DNA of 64,000 nt from JACDAN01 sp963834825. GTDB taxonomy: Bacteria > Actinomycetota > Thermoleophilia > Gaiellales > Gaiellaceae. The notes under the pieces are model-generated. The model searched no databases and was not told the origin of the DNA. It worked only from the letters and a program-made list of their open reading frames with translations. The stretch's first letter is position 1. Every line of letters begins with the position of its first letter. The stretch is taken from positions 992,001 to 1,056,000 of the forward strand of contig CAWICZ010000014.1 of the NCBI GenBank assembly GCA_963834825.1, in the 5' to 3' direction. This document shows, one piece after another, positions 32,405 through 41,168 of this stretch. The position numbers and the translations under genes were made by a program.

Positions 32405-33316
32405 TCACGGCTCTGCAAGACGGATTAGCTTCTGGAGACGCCGGTGGACCGTCGCCTTCGTCGCCGGCGGGCGGCACTTGAGCCCCAGTTCGCGCAAGGA
32501 CAGCGAGGGATGGGCCAGCCGAAGCTCGGCGAGCTCCTGGAGATGGTGAGGCAGTCGAGCCAGCGCGCCCCGCCGCTGGAGACGGCGAAGCGCTCGCAGC
32601 TGTGTGCTCGCCGCTCGGCTCGAGCGAACGAGGTTCGCGTGATCGGCGTTCGCGAGCCTGTTCGCGCGCGATTTCGCTGCACCGACGACCGCGCGCTCGG
32701 CGAAGGTGAGCACCCCGCCGGCGGCTCCGGCTGCCGCCAAGAGCTCCGCGATCGACTCCGAGCCCTTGGCGTAGGCGAGGGCGTGGTCGGCACGTTCCTG
32801 TACGCCCAGACGAATGCCCTCCGCCTCAGCCAGCTCGGCGAGGAACTCGGCACCCGCACGGCTGCCCGTGCGAAGCTCGAGGTGCGCCGTCGACACGCTT
32901 CCGCCACCGAGGAGCGCCCCCCGCAGGTACGCGCCGCGGCAGCACGAGCGGCCGACGACGCGCCGCGGCGGGCGCTCGAGCGGCGTCAGACGCGCGCTGA
33001 CGACCCCGGCCTCGTGCAACACCTGCATCGTGTGCGCCTCGCCTGACACGTGGAGCTGGTACCTGGTCTCGCCCCGGAGCGCGCGCCGGCGATAGCTGCG
33101 GATCTCGCAGGGGACGCCGAAGCCGCGCAGGAGACTGAAGGCGCGACGGGCGGCGGCCGAGTCGGACAGGTCGAGGTGCAGCGAGATCTCGCCGCGCCCT
33201 CGCAGATGGATTCGCCCAGCGGTGAGGAAGAGGGCTGAGAGCTCGGCGAGGCGGTCGCATTCCCGGCGGGGCGCGATCCCCGCCAGCTCGCTGCGAACCT
33301 CCTCCGAGAGCGACAT
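32405..33316 (-). CDS. whiA: WhiA-family DNA-binding regulator
   Basis: 303 residues from an ATG at 33316 (MSLSEEVRSELAGIAP). The degenerate LAGLIDADG-like part contains YLRGALLGGGSV, and the C-terminal helix-turn-helix has LSLRELGLKCRPPATKATVHRRL. WhiA controls division and sporulation genes in Streptomyces and is conserved in Gram-positive bacteria without sporulation. The normal actinobacterial neighbours (yvcK, rapZ) are not adjacent in this window. Divergent from pruA, 25 bases between starts. Confidence 0.93.
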   Translation of the reverse strand: MSLSEEVRSELAGIAPRRECDRLAELSALFLTAGRIHLRGRGEISLHLDLSDSAAARRAFSLLRGFGVPCEIRSYRRRALRGETRYQLHVSGEAHTMQVLHEAGVVSARLTPLERPPRRVVGRSCCRGAYLRGALLGGGSVSTAHLELRTGSRAGAEFLAELAEAEGIRLGVQERADHALAYAKGSESIAELLAAAGAAGGVLTFAERAVVGAAKSRANRLANADHANLVRSSRAASTQLRALRRLQRRGALARLPHHLQELAELRLAHPSLSLRELGLKCRPPATKATVHRRLQKLIRLAEP

Positions 33317-33341
33317 CTCTTCCGAATCTACAATCAGGCCG

Positions 33342-35003
33342 ATGAGTCGGCCCGGTCTCTTCCGCCCGCCTACGCCCGCCAACGAGCGGATCCGCGACTA
33401 CGCACCCGGCTCACCCGAGCGGGAGGCGCTCAAGCACAGGCTGGAGGAGATGCGGCGCGACCGGCTCGACATCCCGTCGGTGATCGGCGGCGAGGAGGTC
33501 AGGACGGGAGACACATTCGAAGCCGTCGAGCCGCACAACAAGGCCAGCGTCCTCGCCGATGTCCACAAGGCCGGCCCCGACGAAGTCGACCGTGCGATCA
33601 AGGCGGCCGGCGAGGCCTGGGAGGACTGGCACCGCTGGCCGTGGGAGGAGCGTGCCGCGGTGTTCCTCCGCGCTGCCGAGCTGCTGAGCGGCCCCTGGCG
33701 CGCCACGCTCAACGCCGCCACGATGCTCAACCAGTCGAAGACGGCCCACCAGGCGGAGATCGACTCCGCCGTCGAGCTGATCGACTTCTGGCGCTACAAC
33801 GTCGAGTTCATGCTCCGCATCTACGCGGAGCAGCCGGTTTCCGCAGGCGGCGCGTGGAACCGGCTGGAGTACCGGCCACTCGAGGGGTTCGTCTTCGCGG
33901 TCACGCCGTTCAACTTCACCGCGATCGCGGGCAACCTCCCGGGCTCACCCGCGCTGATGGGCAACACGGTCGTCTGGAAGCCGGCCTCGACGGCGGCCTA
34001 CTCCGCGTACTGGCTGATGAAGCTGCTCGAGGAGGCGGGGCTGCCTCCGGGCGTGATCAACCTCGTGTACGGCGACGGGGCCACGATCGGAAACGCGGCG
34101 CTCGGGAGCGAGCACCTGGCGGGCATCCACTTCACCGGCTCGACGCCCGTGTTCCAGTCGATGTGGAAGACGATCGGCGGCAACATCGCCGGCTACCGGA
34201 ACTACCCACGGATCGTCGGCGAGACGGGCGGCAAGGACTTCATCGTTGCCCACCCCTCTGCGAACGTCGACGCGCTGGCGACGGCGATCCTCCGCGGATC
34301 GTTCGAGTACCAGGGCCAGAAGTGCTCGGCGGCGTCACGGATCTACGCTCCGTCCAACCTCTGGCCCGAGCTGCGCGAGCGCCTCGTCAAGGAGGTGGCC
34401 GCGATCCGCATGGGTGACGTCGCGGACTTCACGAACTACATGGGAGCGGTGATCGACGAGAAGGCGTTCTCGGGCCACCGGGCAGCGATCGAGGGCGCAA
34501 AGCAGAACCACGCCGAAGTCGTGGTCGGCGGCGGCACCGACGACAGCAAGGGGTACTTCATCGAGCCGACGGTGCTCGAGACCAGCGACCCGCGCTCCGA
34601 GCTGATGCGAGAAGAGCTTTTCGGCCCGATCGTCACGACCTACGTCTATCCGGAGAAGAAGTGGGACGAGACCCTCGAGCTTGTCGACGACACGGCGCCA
34701 TACGGGCTGACCGGCGCGGTGTTCTCGGAGGATCGCTCGGCGATCGAAGAGGCCCAGGAGAAGCTCCGCTACGCGGCGGGGAACTTCTACGTGAACGACA
34801 AGCCGACCGGAGCGGTCGTCGGCCAGCAGCCGTTCGGAGGCTCGCGGGCCTCCGGCACGAACGACAAGGCGGGCTCGATGTGGAATCTGATCCGCTGGGT
34901 CAGTCCGAGGACGATCAAGGAGACGTTCGTCCCGCCGAGGGACTACCGCTACCCGTTCATGGCGCCCGACCGCGACGGCTCGGGCCCGTCTGACGCGCCG
35001 TAG
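33342..35003 (+). CDS. pruA: L-glutamate gamma-semialdehyde dehydrogenase (P5C dehydrogenase)
   Basis: Oxidises glutamate semialdehyde to glutamate in proline breakdown. 553 residues of the aldehyde dehydrogenase fold: VFAVTPFNFTAIAGNL, GNTVVWKPASTAAYS, HFTGSTPVFQSM, RIVGETGGKDF (catalytic-base Glu), YQGQKCSAASRIY (nucleophile Cys), FGPIVTTYVYP and QPFGGSRASGTNDKAGS. This matches the stand-alone 1-pyrroline-5-carboxylate dehydrogenase clade. ATG at 33342. Proline dehydrogenase is not in view. The stop shares a base with the next GTG (TAGTG). Confidence 0.94.
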   Translation: MSRPGLFRPPTPANERIRDYAPGSPEREALKHRLEEMRRDRLDIPSVIGGEEVRTGDTFEAVEPHNKASVLADVHKAGPDEVDRAIKAAGEAWEDWHRWPWEERAAVFLRAAELLSGPWRATLNAATMLNQSKTAHQAEIDSAVELIDFWRYNVEFMLRIYAEQPVSAGGAWNRLEYRPLEGFVFAVTPFNFTAIAGNLPGSPALMGNTVVWKPASTAAYSAYWLMKLLEEAGLPPGVINLVYGDGATIGNAALGSEHLAGIHFTGSTPVFQSMWKTIGGNIAGYRNYPRIVGETGGKDFIVAHPSANVDALATAILRGSFEYQGQKCSAASRIYAPSNLWPELRERLVKEVAAIRMGDVADFTNYMGAVIDEKAFSGHRAAIEGAKQNHAEVVVGGGTDDSKGYFIEPTVLETSDPRSELMREELFGPIVTTYVYPEKKWDETLELVDDTAPYGLTGAVFSEDRSAIEEAQEKLRYAAGNFYVNDKPTGAVVGQQPFGGSRASGTNDKAGSMWNLIRWVSPRTIKETFVPPRDYRYPFMAPDRDGSGPSDAP

Positions 35004-36511
35004 TGCGGCGAGCGCTGGGGGCCGCGGCCCTCGCCTTCGCCCTCGCCGCGGGAACCGCGGGCGCGGCCGCGATCAAGGGGACGAACCGTGTCGACTTCCT
35101 GCGCGGGACGCCACGTGCCGACCGGATCGACGGTCGCGCCGGCAGCGACCGGATCAAGGTCGACGGCGGCGGCCGCGACACGGTGCGCTGCGGCCCCGGA
35201 CGCTACGACGTGGTCAACGCAGACCGCATCGATCGTGTGGCCCGCGACTGCGAGACGGTCGCCCGCGTCGTCGCCCGCGACAGCTACCGGGCGCCGGCCC
35301 AGCACGCCACGATCGCCGAGCCGGACACGTTGTCCCGGGGAAACGTGGTCGTCACGGCGTACCAGTCGGGCCGCTTCCGGGACGGCGGCGCCGTCAATAC
35401 CGGCTGGGCAACGTCACAGGACGGCGGCCGGACTTGGCGCTCCGGGCTCCTCCCCGCACTGACGGTCGCCTCCCGGCCGCCCGGCCGGTGGCGGCGGGCG
35501 AGCGATCCGGTCGTCGCGTACGACGCCGCACACGGCGTCTGGCTGATCGCATCGCTCGCCTTCAATCCCGGCGAGACGAGCGCGGTCGTCGTCAGCCGTT
35601 CGAGCGACGGCCTCAACTGGGGCCCGCCCGTGACCGTGGTCGAGGCGCCGTCCCGTCCGGACGTCGTGATCGACAAGGAGTGGATCGTCTGCGATAGCGG
35701 GGCCGCGAGCCCGCAGCGCGGCAGCTGCTACGTCGCGTACAGCGACTTCCGCAGCGTCCGGCTGGAGTTTCAGGCCTCGCGCGACGGCGGCCTCACCTGG
35801 GAGCCGCCCGTGGCGACGCCGGACGACGCGGGCCGAACGTCGATGCGCGGCCGCTGGGCGCCGGCGCCCCAGCCGGTGGTGCAGCCGGACGGCGACCTCA
35901 TCGTCCCCTACTACGACGAGACGCGCGTGGCCTCGGTCCGGTCAGCGGACGGGGGCCGGTCGTTCTCCGCGTCCGTGACAGTCGCGCCGACGACGTTCAA
36001 GCCCACACCTGACCTCCGCGCTCCGCCGCTACCCAGCGCTGAGGTCGATCGGACCGGAACCGTGTACGTCGTCTGGCCGGACTGCCGGGGCAGGCCCTCG
36101 TGCGGGTTCGACGATCTGGTGCTCTCGCGCTCCGCCGACGGGATCGCCTGGTCGCCGGCAACGCGTATCCCGATCGCGTCGCGCTCGTCCCGGAGCGACT
36201 TCGTGATCCCGGGCCTGGGCGTCGACCCCGCTCGCTCCGGACGGCTCGCGGTCGCCTACTACGTCTACCGTGTGGCGTCGCTCCTCGACGTCGGCTTCAT
36301 CTCGTCGCCGGACGGCGGCCGGACCTGGAGCCCGCCTCGCCGACTCAATGCTCAGACGATGCGGCTGGACTGGATCGCTCAGGCCGGCGGCGCGATGGTC
36401 GGCGACTACATCTCGACCTCGTTTGCGGGCGGCAGGGCCGTGACGGCTTTCCCGGTTGCGGCCAGGTCGTCGCGGTTCGACCAGCCGCTCTTCGCCGCGG
36501 TCATTCCCTGA
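35003..36511 (+). CDS. Secreted BNR/Asp-box repeat protein (sialidase-like) with calcium-binding-like N-domain
   Basis: 502 residues. Signal peptide about 1-23. Residues 26-85 resemble RTX/hemolysin-type calcium-binding turns (GTNRVDFLRGTPRADRIDGR, then GSDRIKVDGGGRDT). The rest holds about six Asp-box motifs: SQDGGRTW, SSDGLNW, SRDGGLTW, SADGGRSF, SADGIAW, SPDGGRTW, indicating a six-bladed beta-propeller as in sialidases. The Arg triad of true sialidases is not evident, so enzyme activity is uncertain. Coupled to pruA by TAGTG. Confidence 0.82.
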   Translation: MRRALGAAALAFALAAGTAGAAAIKGTNRVDFLRGTPRADRIDGRAGSDRIKVDGGGRDTVRCGPGRYDVVNADRIDRVARDCETVARVVARDSYRAPAQHATIAEPDTLSRGNVVVTAYQSGRFRDGGAVNTGWATSQDGGRTWRSGLLPALTVASRPPGRWRRASDPVVAYDAAHGVWLIASLAFNPGETSAVVVSRSSDGLNWGPPVTVVEAPSRPDVVIDKEWIVCDSGAASPQRGSCYVAYSDFRSVRLEFQASRDGGLTWEPPVATPDDAGRTSMRGRWAPAPQPVVQPDGDLIVPYYDETRVASVRSADGGRSFSASVTVAPTTFKPTPDLRAPPLPSAEVDRTGTVYVVWPDCRGRPSCGFDDLVLSRSADGIAWSPATRIPIASRSSRSDFVIPGLGVDPARSGRLAVAYYVYRVASLLDVGFISSPDGGRTWSPPRRLNAQTMRLDWIAQAGGAMVGDYISTSFAGGRAVTAFPVAARSSRFDQPLFAAVIP

Positions 36512-36780
36512 GGAAGCGCCGCAGCGCATCGCTCAGTGGCTCGATGCGCTCCGGGACGAGGCTGTAGAGGACGTAGTAGCCGTCGCGACGTGAGCTGACG
36601 AGGCCCGCGTCGGCGAGCTGCCGGAGGTGCTTGGAGAGGCCCGCCTCGGAGATGCCGACGAGCGGAGCGAGCTCCTGTGTCGAGCGAGATCGCTCTGCGA
36701 TCAGCTTCAGCGCCCGGAGCCGGGTTTGGTCCGCGAGCGCCTTCAGGACGCCGATCAGCTCACCCGAGGGCAGCGGCGGG
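36501..36780 (-). pseudogene. Truncated ArsR-type (DUF5937-like) winged-helix regulator, C-terminal fragment
   Basis: On the minus strand only the C-terminal winged helix survives: LIGVLKALADQTRLRALKLI, STQELAPLVGISEAGLSKHL, LVSSRRDGYYVLYSL. In actinobacteria this exact kind of helix ends a protein of over 300 residues with a DUF5937-type N-terminal domain. Homology stops at about 36780, where the sequence becomes the 3' part of an oppositely oriented cupredoxin-like gene. The residues further upstream in the same frame are antisense noise. I see no usable start codon. Confidence 0.65.
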
Positions 36781-37236
36781 CGCAACTTCCACCTCGCGAG
36801 CAACACGGACCGGTCGGTGGACTTCCGCACCGAGCTCGAGTTCGTGGGCGAACAGGACTTCACGGTCACGTTTCAGGACCGCACCAGGTACGCGTATGCC
36901 TGCGAGCCGCACTGGCAGACGATGAACGGGGAGTTCTTCGTCCTCTCTCCGACCGCGCCGCCGCCGCCCCGGCCTGCGCTCGGGACGCTGCGCGCGTCGG
37001 TCTCGCCCAGCGGCCGGGCGACGCTGAGCGCGCGGAGTGTCCCGGCCGGACGGTTCCGAATCGTGGTGCGAGACCGCTCGGCGCGCCACAACTTCCGCCT
37101 CGCCGGCCGGGGCGTGAACCGGTCGACCGGCTCCGATTTCACCGGTTCTGCGACCTGGCGGGTGCGTCTCGCGAAGGGCGTCTACCGCTTCGGCAGCGAC
37201 GCCAAGCGGCTTTCCGGCCGCCTGAACGTCAGATAA
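36780..37236 (+). pseudogene. Truncated double cupredoxin-like gene, 3' fragment
   Basis: From about 36780 the plus strand reads RNFHLASNTDRSVDFRTELE, YAYACEPHWQTMNGEFF, then a second repeat with HNFRLAGRGVNRSTGSDF and YRFGSDAKRLSGRLNVR. This matches blue-copper-like domains common in Thermoleophilia. The first retains Cys-x-x-His...Met ligands; the second has lost them (SDAK...L). No start codon or signal peptide precedes the fragment: it begins inside a domain at the junction with the truncated regulator. Confidence 0.7.
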
Positions 37237-37242
37237 ATCGCC

Positions 37243-37320
37243 GCGGAGCGGGCTTTGCCCGCTCCGCCGGGACGGTTCCTGGGAGAAAGTCCTCGCTGAA
37301 AGTCGTGAGACTTTCAGCGA
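37243..37320 (+). repeat. Two-hairpin module, copy A
   Basis: Hairpin 1 (37243-37267): 11-base stem GCGGAGCGGGC/GCCCGCTCCGC with loop TTT. Hairpin 2 (37293-37320): 12-base perfect stem TCGCTGAAAGTC/GACTTTCAGCGA with loop GTGA, followed by AAAAC. It starts seven bases after the cupredoxin-fragment stop and ends next to the uvrC stop. A second copy with compensatory substitutions is at 41044-41161, and hairpin 2 alone recurs inverted at 62526. Confidence 0.8.
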
Positions 37321-37323
37321 AAA

Positions 37324-39183
37324 CTAGGCCCGTCCGGCGCGGTGCAGCTGCGCGTAGATCGAGCGTGCGGTCTTCGCCGGCATGCCCGGGACGCCCTCGA
37401 GCTCGTCCTCGGTCGCCTCGAGGAAACGCTCGGCCGACCCGAAGTGGCGGATCAAGGCACGGCGGCGCGCAGGCCCAACTCCGCTCAGGGTGTCGAAGAT
37501 CGATTCCTTCGCCTTCGCATCACGGCGCTGGCGGTGGAAGCCCAGCGCGAACCGGTGAGCCTCGTCCCGAACACGCTGGAGCAGTTGCAAACCCAGCGAG
37601 TGCCGTTCCAGCCGGATCGCCTCCGGCCGGTCGGGAACGAAGACCTCCTCCTCCCGCTTGGCCAGCGAGATGACCGCGACCCTCGGCAGGTCGTAGGCCT
37701 GCATGGCCTGGATCGCGGCCGAGAGCTGGCCCTTGCCGCCGTCGATGATCACGAGGTTCGGTGTCGACCCGAAGCCCGCGTCGTACTCCTTGTCGGTGGC
37801 CTTGTGCAACCGGGCAAACCGGCGCGACACCGCCTCGGCCAGCGCCGCATAGTCGTCCTGGCCGTCTTGCCTGCGGATCCCGAACTTGCGGTAGTGCGCC
37901 TTCTTCGGCACGCCGTCCTGGAAGACGACCATCGCCGCCACGGGCGACTCCTCCTGGATGTTCGAGACGTCGAAACACTCGATCCGCAACGGAAGACTTT
38001 CGAGGTTCAGCACCTCCCGAAGCTCCTCCAGCGCCTCGACGCGCCGGAGCCGGGCGCCCTCGGCCTTCGCCGTATCGGCCTCGAGCGCCAGCCGCGCATT
38101 CTGGTCGGCGAGCTCTTGGAGGCGCCGCTTCTCCCCTCGCTCCGCCCGACGCACCTCAACGCGAGACCCACGCCGCTCGGACAGGAACTCGGCGAGCGCG
38201 TCCGTTTCGCCGACCGTCCGCGGAACGATGATCTGCGGCGGGATGCTCGGCGCCGAGCCGTAGTACTCGAGGACGAAGGCTTCGAGGACGTCGCTGACCT
38301 CGTGGCCGTCGACGTTCTCCAGGTGGAACCCGTAGCGGTCGATCAACCGTCCGTCACGCAGCGGGAAGAGCTGCACCGCCGCCCGGTCGCCCTCGATCGC
38401 GACCCCGATCACGTCAACCGTCCCGACTGCCCGCTTGTCCGCGGCCTGCCGCTCCGCGAGATGCCGTACCGAGAAGAGCCTGTTACGAAACCGTGCGGCT
38501 TCCTCGAAGTGCTCCTGATCGGCCGCGTCCTTCATCCGCCGCTCGAGCTCGCGGATGATCGGGTCCGTCTCGCCGGAGAGGAACTCGATCACGCCGTCGA
38601 TGACCTTGCGGTAGTCCTCCTTCGAGATGTAGTTCACGCAGGGCGCGTAACAGCGGTCGATGTGGAAGTCGAGGCACGGGATGCCCGAGTGCCGGCCCGG
38701 CTTCGGCCCTTCGCACGGACGGAACCGGAAGACGCGGTTGAGGACGTCGAGTGTCTCCCGCACCTTCTTCGCGTTCGCGTAGGGCCCGAAGTAGACGACG
38801 CCGCGCCGGTGCCGCTCCCGCGTGAACATCACACGCGGGTAGTCATCCTCGACGGTGACGGCGATGTACGGGAAGGACTTGTCGTCGCGCAGCCGCACGT
38901 TGTACGGCGGCCTGTGGCGCTTGACGAGGTTCTGCTCGAGGTGGAGCGCCTCGACCTCGTTGCCGGTGACGATCACCTCGAGATCGTCGACGCGCGCGAC
39001 CATGCCGGCGATGCCGCTCCGCGTGTCGCCGCTCTGCTGGAAGTAGCTCCGCACGCGGGAGCGGAGCGACTTCGCCTTCCCGACATACAGGAGGCGGCCC
39101 TTCGCATCGCGGAAGAGGTAGACCCCCGGCTTGGCCGGAAGCGCTTTCAGCTTCGGTTCCAGAGACGTGGCCACTCCGGCCAA
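37324..39183 (-). CDS. uvrC: Excinuclease ABC subunit C
   Basis: The dual-incision nuclease of nucleotide excision repair. 619 residues: GIY-YIG domain (PGVYLFRDAKGRLLYVGKAK, residues 19-38), a Cys cluster (CEGPKPGRHSGIPC, C after 150), the UVR helix (LERRMKDAADQEHFEEAA), RNase-H-like domain (FDVSNIQEESPVA, VIDGGKGQL) and C-terminal helix-hairpin-helix (LSGVGPARRRALIRHFGS). Start is TTG at 39183 or GTG at 39174; no clear ribosome-binding site. It is divergent from glycosidase paralogue 3. Confidence 0.95.
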   Translation of the reverse strand: MAGVATSLEPKLKALPAKPGVYLFRDAKGRLLYVGKAKSLRSRVRSYFQQSGDTRSGIAGMVARVDDLEVIVTGNEVEALHLEQNLVKRHRPPYNVRLRDDKSFPYIAVTVEDDYPRVMFTRERHRRGVVYFGPYANAKKVRETLDVLNRVFRFRPCEGPKPGRHSGIPCLDFHIDRCYAPCVNYISKEDYRKVIDGVIEFLSGETDPIIRELERRMKDAADQEHFEEAARFRNRLFSVRHLAERQAADKRAVGTVDVIGVAIEGDRAAVQLFPLRDGRLIDRYGFHLENVDGHEVSDVLEAFVLEYYGSAPSIPPQIIVPRTVGETDALAEFLSERRGSRVEVRRAERGEKRRLQELADQNARLALEADTAKAEGARLRRVEALEELREVLNLESLPLRIECFDVSNIQEESPVAAMVVFQDGVPKKAHYRKFGIRRQDGQDDYAALAEAVSRRFARLHKATDKEYDAGFGSTPNLVIIDGGKGQLSAAIQAMQAYDLPRVAVISLAKREEEVFVPDRPEAIRLERHSLGLQLLQRVRDEAHRFALGFHRQRRDAKAKESIFDTLSGVGPARRRALIRHFGSAERFLEATEDELEGVPGMPAKTARSIYAQLHRAGRA

Positions 39184-39212
39184 TCTAGCGAGGCGGTACC
39201 CTGCCGCCCGCC

Positions 39213-40352
39213 TTGGCGAAGTGGGGTCTGCTCGGCATCGTTGCGGCCACTCTCGCGGCCGTCGCAGTCGTGCTCGGGGTCCGTCCGAGCTCGGCCGACG
39301 ACGACAAGTTCACCGTCGGCGTCTGGGAGTACTTCATTCGGGACGCCGATCCTGCCGCCGCCGAGCGCAAGCTCGCCGACGCGGACGCCGCCGGCTTCGA
39401 AGCGGCGATCACGAACTCGTTCTGGGCGCCCGGGCAGCGTGAGCCGTCCCCCGAGGAGTTGACCGAGCTTCGAAACGCTGCCGCCGCTGCAGAGGACGCC
39501 GATGTCAGGCCACTCTTGATCGTCCAGAGCGTTGGAAGCCGGACGACGCCGAACACGTCCGAGCGTCGAGCCGACTTTGCGGCCTACGCCGCCTCCCTCG
39601 CCCGCCAGCTGCCCGCGTACCGGGACTTCATCATCGGCAACGAGCCGAATCTCAATCGCTTCTGGCTCCCTCAGTTCGGCCCGAACGGCGAGAACGTCGC
39701 CGCGCGCGACTACCTCGCGCTGCTGGCGGAGAGCTACGACGCCCTCAAGGCCGTCTCCGAGGACATCCGGGTCATCGGCGGCGCGCTCGCTCCCCGCGGC
39801 GGCGACGACCCCGATTCGTCACGCCAGACGCATTCCCCGACGGCATTCATCCGCGACCTCGGCCGCTTCTACCGCGACGGCGACCGTGAGGAGCCGGTGA
39901 TGGACGCGTTCGCCCACCACCCCTACCTGGACGACTCGAAGACGCCGCCCGACACCACCCACCCACGCTCGACGACGATCTCGCTGGCGGACTATCCCAA
40001 GCTCGTCTCGCTCCTCGGTGAAGCGTTCGACGGGACGGCCCAGCGCGGCTCCGACGTGCCGATCCTCTACACCGAGTTCGGCGTCCAGACCACGATCCCA
40101 CCGGAGAAACGCAGCGCGTACACAAACCTGAGCTCCCCCGTCGCAGCCGACGCGGTGTCCGAGAAGACGCAGGCGCGCTACTACCGTCAGGCGTTCGAGC
40201 TCGCCTGCCGGCAGCCGACCGTGGAGGGGCTCTACGTCTTCCACATCTGGGACGAGCCCGACCTGGTCGGGTGGCAGTCCGGCCTCTACTACGCCGATCA
40301 GACGCCGAAGACGAGCCGTGACGCCCTGCGGGATCTACCATCCTGCGAGTGA
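39213..40352 (+). CDS. Secreted clan-A-like glycoside hydrolase (paralogue 3 of 3)
   Basis: 379 residues, without the C-terminal sandwich of paralogues 1 and 2. An N-terminal hydrophobic segment (residues 5-22) is a signal or anchor. The fold carries IIGNEPNLNRFWLPQFG (acid/base Glu), YDALKAVSEDIRVIGGAL, VMDAFAHHPYLD and LYTEFGVQTTIP (nucleophile Glu), followed by FHIWDEPDLVGWQSGLY. TTG start at 39213. The stop overlaps the hemQ start (GTGA), so both are translated together, an unexpected partnership. Confidence 0.8.
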   Translation: MAKWGLLGIVAATLAAVAVVLGVRPSSADDDKFTVGVWEYFIRDADPAAAERKLADADAAGFEAAITNSFWAPGQREPSPEELTELRNAAAAAEDADVRPLLIVQSVGSRTTPNTSERRADFAAYAASLARQLPAYRDFIIGNEPNLNRFWLPQFGPNGENVAARDYLALLAESYDALKAVSEDIRVIGGALAPRGGDDPDSSRQTHSPTAFIRDLGRFYRDGDREEPVMDAFAHHPYLDDSKTPPDTTHPRSTTISLADYPKLVSLLGEAFDGTAQRGSDVPILYTEFGVQTTIPPEKRSAYTNLSSPVAADAVSEKTQARYYRQAFELACRQPTVEGLYVFHIWDEPDLVGWQSGLYYADQTPKTSRDALRDLPSCE

Positions 40353-41038
40353 CCGGCCAGTACGTCGCGTACACGTTCCACAAGGTCGATCCGGCCTGGC
40401 GTCGCCTGCCGGTCGAGGAGCGCATCGCCGGGAAGGAGGCGTTCGCCGACGTCGTCGACGAGTGGGCCGGCCAAATGTCCGCGCTCCGCACCTACTCCAC
40501 GGCAGGCGTGCGCTCGGACGCCGACTTCTTCCTCTGGAAGATCACCGAGCGCTACGAGGACCTCGGCGAGCTCGGGGCCGAGCTGAACGGGACGCCGCTC
40601 GCCGCCTACCTCGAAACGCCCTACGCGTACCTCGCGACGACAAAGGCATCGCAGTACACCGCAGCGCGGCGGCCGCGCAAGATCGTCCCCAAGGGCTCCC
40701 CCTACCTCGTCGTCTACCCGTTCGTGAAAGTGCGCCCGTGGTACGCCCTTCCCGAGGACGACCGTCAGCGCGCGATGGACGAGCACATGCGGATCGGCGC
40801 CGAGTTCGCCTCGATCCACAACCACACGACGTACTCGTTCGGGATCGACGACCAGGAGTTCATGACTGCCTTCGAGTGCGACGAGCCGGCGGACTTCATG
40901 CACCTGATGCTGACGCTCCGGGACACCGAGGCCAGCCGCTACACGGAGCGCGACACCCCGATCTTCGTCGGCCAGGCAACCGAGATCCGCAGCGCGCTGA
41001 ACGCCCTCGACGGCGCCGCCTCCCGAGTCGAGGCGTAA
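40349..41038 (+). CDS. hemQ: Coproheme decarboxylase HemQ (chlorite dismutase family)
   Basis: HemQ converts coproheme III to heme b in the actinobacterial/firmicute pathway. 229 residues: YVAYTFHKVDPAWRRLP at the start, YPFVKVRPWYALPEDDRQ and MDEHMRIGAEF containing the axial His, and HTTYSFGIDDQEFMTAFE. This is the standard HemQ pattern; true chlorite dismutases are less likely because a distal Arg is not obvious. GTG at 40349 overlaps the preceding stop. A hairpin module follows the stop by five bases. Confidence 0.92.
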   Translation: MTGQYVAYTFHKVDPAWRRLPVEERIAGKEAFADVVDEWAGQMSALRTYSTAGVRSDADFFLWKITERYEDLGELGAELNGTPLAAYLETPYAYLATTKASQYTAARRPRKIVPKGSPYLVVYPFVKVRPWYALPEDDRQRAMDEHMRIGAEFASIHNHTTYSFGIDDQEFMTAFECDEPADFMHLMLTLRDTEASRYTERDTPIFVGQATEIRSALNALDGAASRVEA

Positions 41039-41043
41039 TCGCC

Positions 41044-41161
41044 GCGGAACGGGCTTTGCCCGTTCCGCCGCTCAGGCCGCTAGAGAAGGAAGCGGCACCG
41101 TGATTCTGGGCCGCGCGGCGCGTCGCGATAGGGTCGCCGAAAGTCGTGAGATTTTCGGCGA
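41044..41161 (+). repeat. Two-hairpin module, copy B
   Basis: Hairpin 1 (41044-41068): GCGGAACGGGC/GCCCGTTCCGC, loop TTT. Hairpin 2 (41134-41161): TCGCCGAAAGTC/GATTTTCGGCGA, loop GTGA, then AAAC. Relative to copy A, hairpin 1 changes a G:C pair to A:T and hairpin 2 changes T:A to C:G; both changes are compensatory. The two hairpins are 65 bases apart here and 25 in copy A. Again it follows a TAA stop at once. Confidence 0.8.
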
Positions 41162-41168
41162 AACGGCG

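Noticed and set aside
37342..39462. 706-codon plus-strand frame opposite uvrC
   Set aside because: Antisense of uvrC with no motif of its own.
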